In this document: positions 62,642 through 64,000 of the stretch, piece by piece
Numbering within the stretch: position 1 is the first letter of the stretch
How the letters are laid out: every line of letters begins with the position of its first letter
NCBI GenBank assembly: GCA_963710715.1
Contig: CAVQBL010000017.1
Location: 78,838 to 142,837 of the forward strand
Source of the DNA: CAVQBL01 sp963710715
GTDB lineage: Bacteria > Pseudomonadota > Gammaproteobacteria > DSM-16500
Direction of reading: 5' to 3'
Length of the DNA stretch: 64,000 nucleotides
Made by a program: the position numbers and the translations under genes
Notes under the pieces: generated by a model
What the model saw: the letters and a program-made list of their open reading frames with translations, nothing else
Database searches by the model: none
What the model was told of the DNA's origin: nothing

Positions 62642-63496
62642 ATGATGCAAACAATAACGGTTCATGCCACCTTTAGCAAAGCGGTTTTGAAAGAAATTCC
62701 GATTGATAAGTTACACAGTGGAACATATCAACCACGTGATGTTTTTCGGAAGAAACTTTAGAATCACTTTCAGCAACCATTGCACAGCTTGGCGTGCTAG
62801 AACCATTGATCGTGCGTTTATCGTCAAAAACCCGGATCAATTCGAGATTATCGCGGGAGAAAGTCGTTGTCGTGCTGCGAAATCGCTGGGTTTGACAGTC
62901 GTTCCATGCTTAGTCTCAAATTATTCCAATGAACAAGCAGCCCAGATTGCGCTGATTGAAAATACCGCTCGTGAAGCATTAAACCCCATTGCAAAAGCGT
63001 TTGCCATGCAGCGGTTAACAAATGAATTTTGCTATACTCATGATGAAATTGGTCTTCTTCTTGGCATGAGTCGAACCCATGTAACTAATCTATTGCGGCT
63101 ACTGAGGCTTGATGCGCGTATCCAGCGTTGGATGAAGCAAGGTCATTGAGCGAAGGCCATGGAAAATTATTGGCGGGATTGCCTTTTGAAAAACAATACT
63201 GGTATGCTTATGATGCGATCAAAAAAGAATGGCCAATCAGCGCTCTGGATGATGCCATCAAATGTCAGGCAAGCAAAAAATCAGCTGATAGCAAAGCTAG
63301 AAAATCAGCCCCGCCAACATCACCACTCGAGCGGCAATTAACGGAACGGTTTGGCTTTCCAGTAAAGGTAACCCTCAACAAAAATGAAACTGGATACTTT
63401 CGTATCCAGTTTCATGATCGTGCGCATATGGAGAAAATCATGGAAAAGCTAGGGTATATTGATGAAAATTCATTGGTTCAATTCAAAGACGAGTGA
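62642..63496 (+). pseudogene. ParB-like partition/nucleoid protein with three frameshifts
   Basis: ATG at 62642 opens MQTITVHATFSKAVLKEIPI, DKLHSGTYQPRDVF. One T is missing (62740 region), then SEETLESLSATIAQLGVLEP, LIV. One A is missing near 62832, then FEIIAGESRCRAAKSLGLTV, ..ALIENTAREALNPIAKAFAM.., the HTH TNEFCYTHDEIGLLLGMSRT. One T is missing near 63146, then LSEGHGKLLAGLPFEKQYWY and the C-terminal dimerisation-like end. With these repairs it is a complete ParB/Spo0J-type protein of about 285 residues. No parA or parS is visible in the window. Confidence 0.8.
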
Positions 63497-63559
63497 TACA
63501 GTTTTCCCTACGGAATTAACTTGCTCTGTGTGCACATAATAAATGATTACCGGTAAAAA

Positions 63560-64000
63560 ATGAAACGATGGAATGTAACTGAAATGCTGGATATTGGCCG
63601 ACGTTTATTTGCAAAAATAAACAAAAAGAAACGTTTTGCCAATCATAATAGTTGAAATTCATTTTCTGGCACGTGAAATAGATAACAGGTTACCAACTGG
63701 TGTAAAATCCATGATAGAAGGAAGTTATACGCCACGGCATTTAAAACGTCGCTATTTTCAAGATGAGATGGTTGATCAATTACACTTGTCTGATCGCATT
63801 TTTCAGCACATTCTTCTTAAACAACTTAAGCCTACGATACCTTATGTAGTCAACCCTAATTGTCTCCACATTCATGGTCCCAGCGGAGTAAAACTTGCGA
63901 CGCAACGTATTCGGCAAGTGCTGCAAGAAATAAAACCCAACTATATTATTCGGGCGGATATCAAATCGTTTTACAAATCTATTCCACACTACAAGTTATT
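63560..64000 (+). pseudogene. reverse transcriptase (group II-like/retroelement), 5' part, frameshifted and cut by the window end
   Basis: ATG at 63560 reads KRWNVTEMLDIGRRLFAKIN. The frame is lost near 63645. In the next frame come LAREIDNRLPTGVKSMIEGS, YTPRHLKRRYFQDEMVDQLH, LSDRIFQHILLKQLKPTIPY, ..CLHIHGPSGVKLATQRIRQV.. and RADIKSFYKSIPHYKL. RADIKSFYxSIPH is the reverse transcriptase block with the first catalytic Asp. The YADD motif lies beyond the window. The frameshift may be a one-base insertion (CATAATAG for CATATAG). Confidence 0.75.

Overview
The window is AT-rich, densely coded DNA that most resembles a gammaproteobacterium of the order Legionellales (Coxiellaceae- or Legionellaceae-like, host-associated). 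The evidence is the protein set: CsrA beside a LuxR-type regulator, a MuxABC/MdtABC-type RND pump, Kdo activation (KdsB), an autotransporter, several large soluble proteins of unknown function that look like secreted effectors, a cytochrome P450, and many decaying genes and short palindromic repeats. The species assignment is an inference. I saw no rRNA or tRNA gene and no CRISPR array.

Layout. 1-4.8 kb (minus strand): a leucine/branched-chain acid degradation block. A 2-oxoacid dehydrogenase complex (E1 alpha, E1 beta, E2) is followed by isovaleryl-CoA dehydrogenase and the start of methylcrotonyl-CoA carboxylase beta. E1 alpha and E2 each carry a one-base frameshift. 5-9.6 kb: an L,D-transpeptidase, a cyclase/formamidase, an FtsJ-type rRNA methyltransferase and a protein of unknown function, with hairpin MITE-like repeats between genes. 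9.6-12.7 kb: a regulatory patch (csrA, LuxR-type HTH, a kinase-receiver stub lacking an ATPase domain, a winged-helix regulator) and a haem-oxygenase-like diiron protein. 12.8-22.2 kb: rlmI, an 884-residue putative effector, a CtpA protease, a methyltransferase-TPR protein, a secreted metallophosphoesterase and a TPR lipoprotein with one CXXCH motif.

22.3-35.3 kb: an AAA/DUF4143 ATPase, a degenerate receiver protein, a secreted cupin, then a complete RND operon (MFP, two RND permeases, outer-membrane factor) with a second AAA/DUF4143 gene lodged between the permeases. 35.4-46.9 kb is a plastic accessory region: a broken beta-propeller-like gene, a chloramphenicol-phosphotransferase-like kinase, remnants of a MATE pump, an aminoglycoside phosphotransferase, IS30 and IS1634 transposases, an EVE-domain gene, an RmuC gene and an FAD enzyme, plus an intact acyltransferase-like/DegT/SDR trio and a third AAA ATPase.

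46.9-53 kb is more conserved: a YecM-like gene, kdsB with a histidine phosphatase, a secreted nucleoside hydrolase and an autotransporter. 53-60 kb has a 19-residue basic micro-ORF, a P450/DUF2784 pair, an XRE-ImmA regulator with a PIN remnant, an SDR, an esterase and two effector-like proteins. 61-64 kb is mobile: an IS701-like element, a ParB-like gene with three frameshifts, and the 5' part of a reverse transcriptase running off the end.

Two themes recur. Many genes are broken by single-base indels in short homopolymers, which is either reductive decay or consensus error. Three AAA+ ATPase genes of the DUF4143/DUF234 type are each preceded by their own small set of repeated operator-like words.
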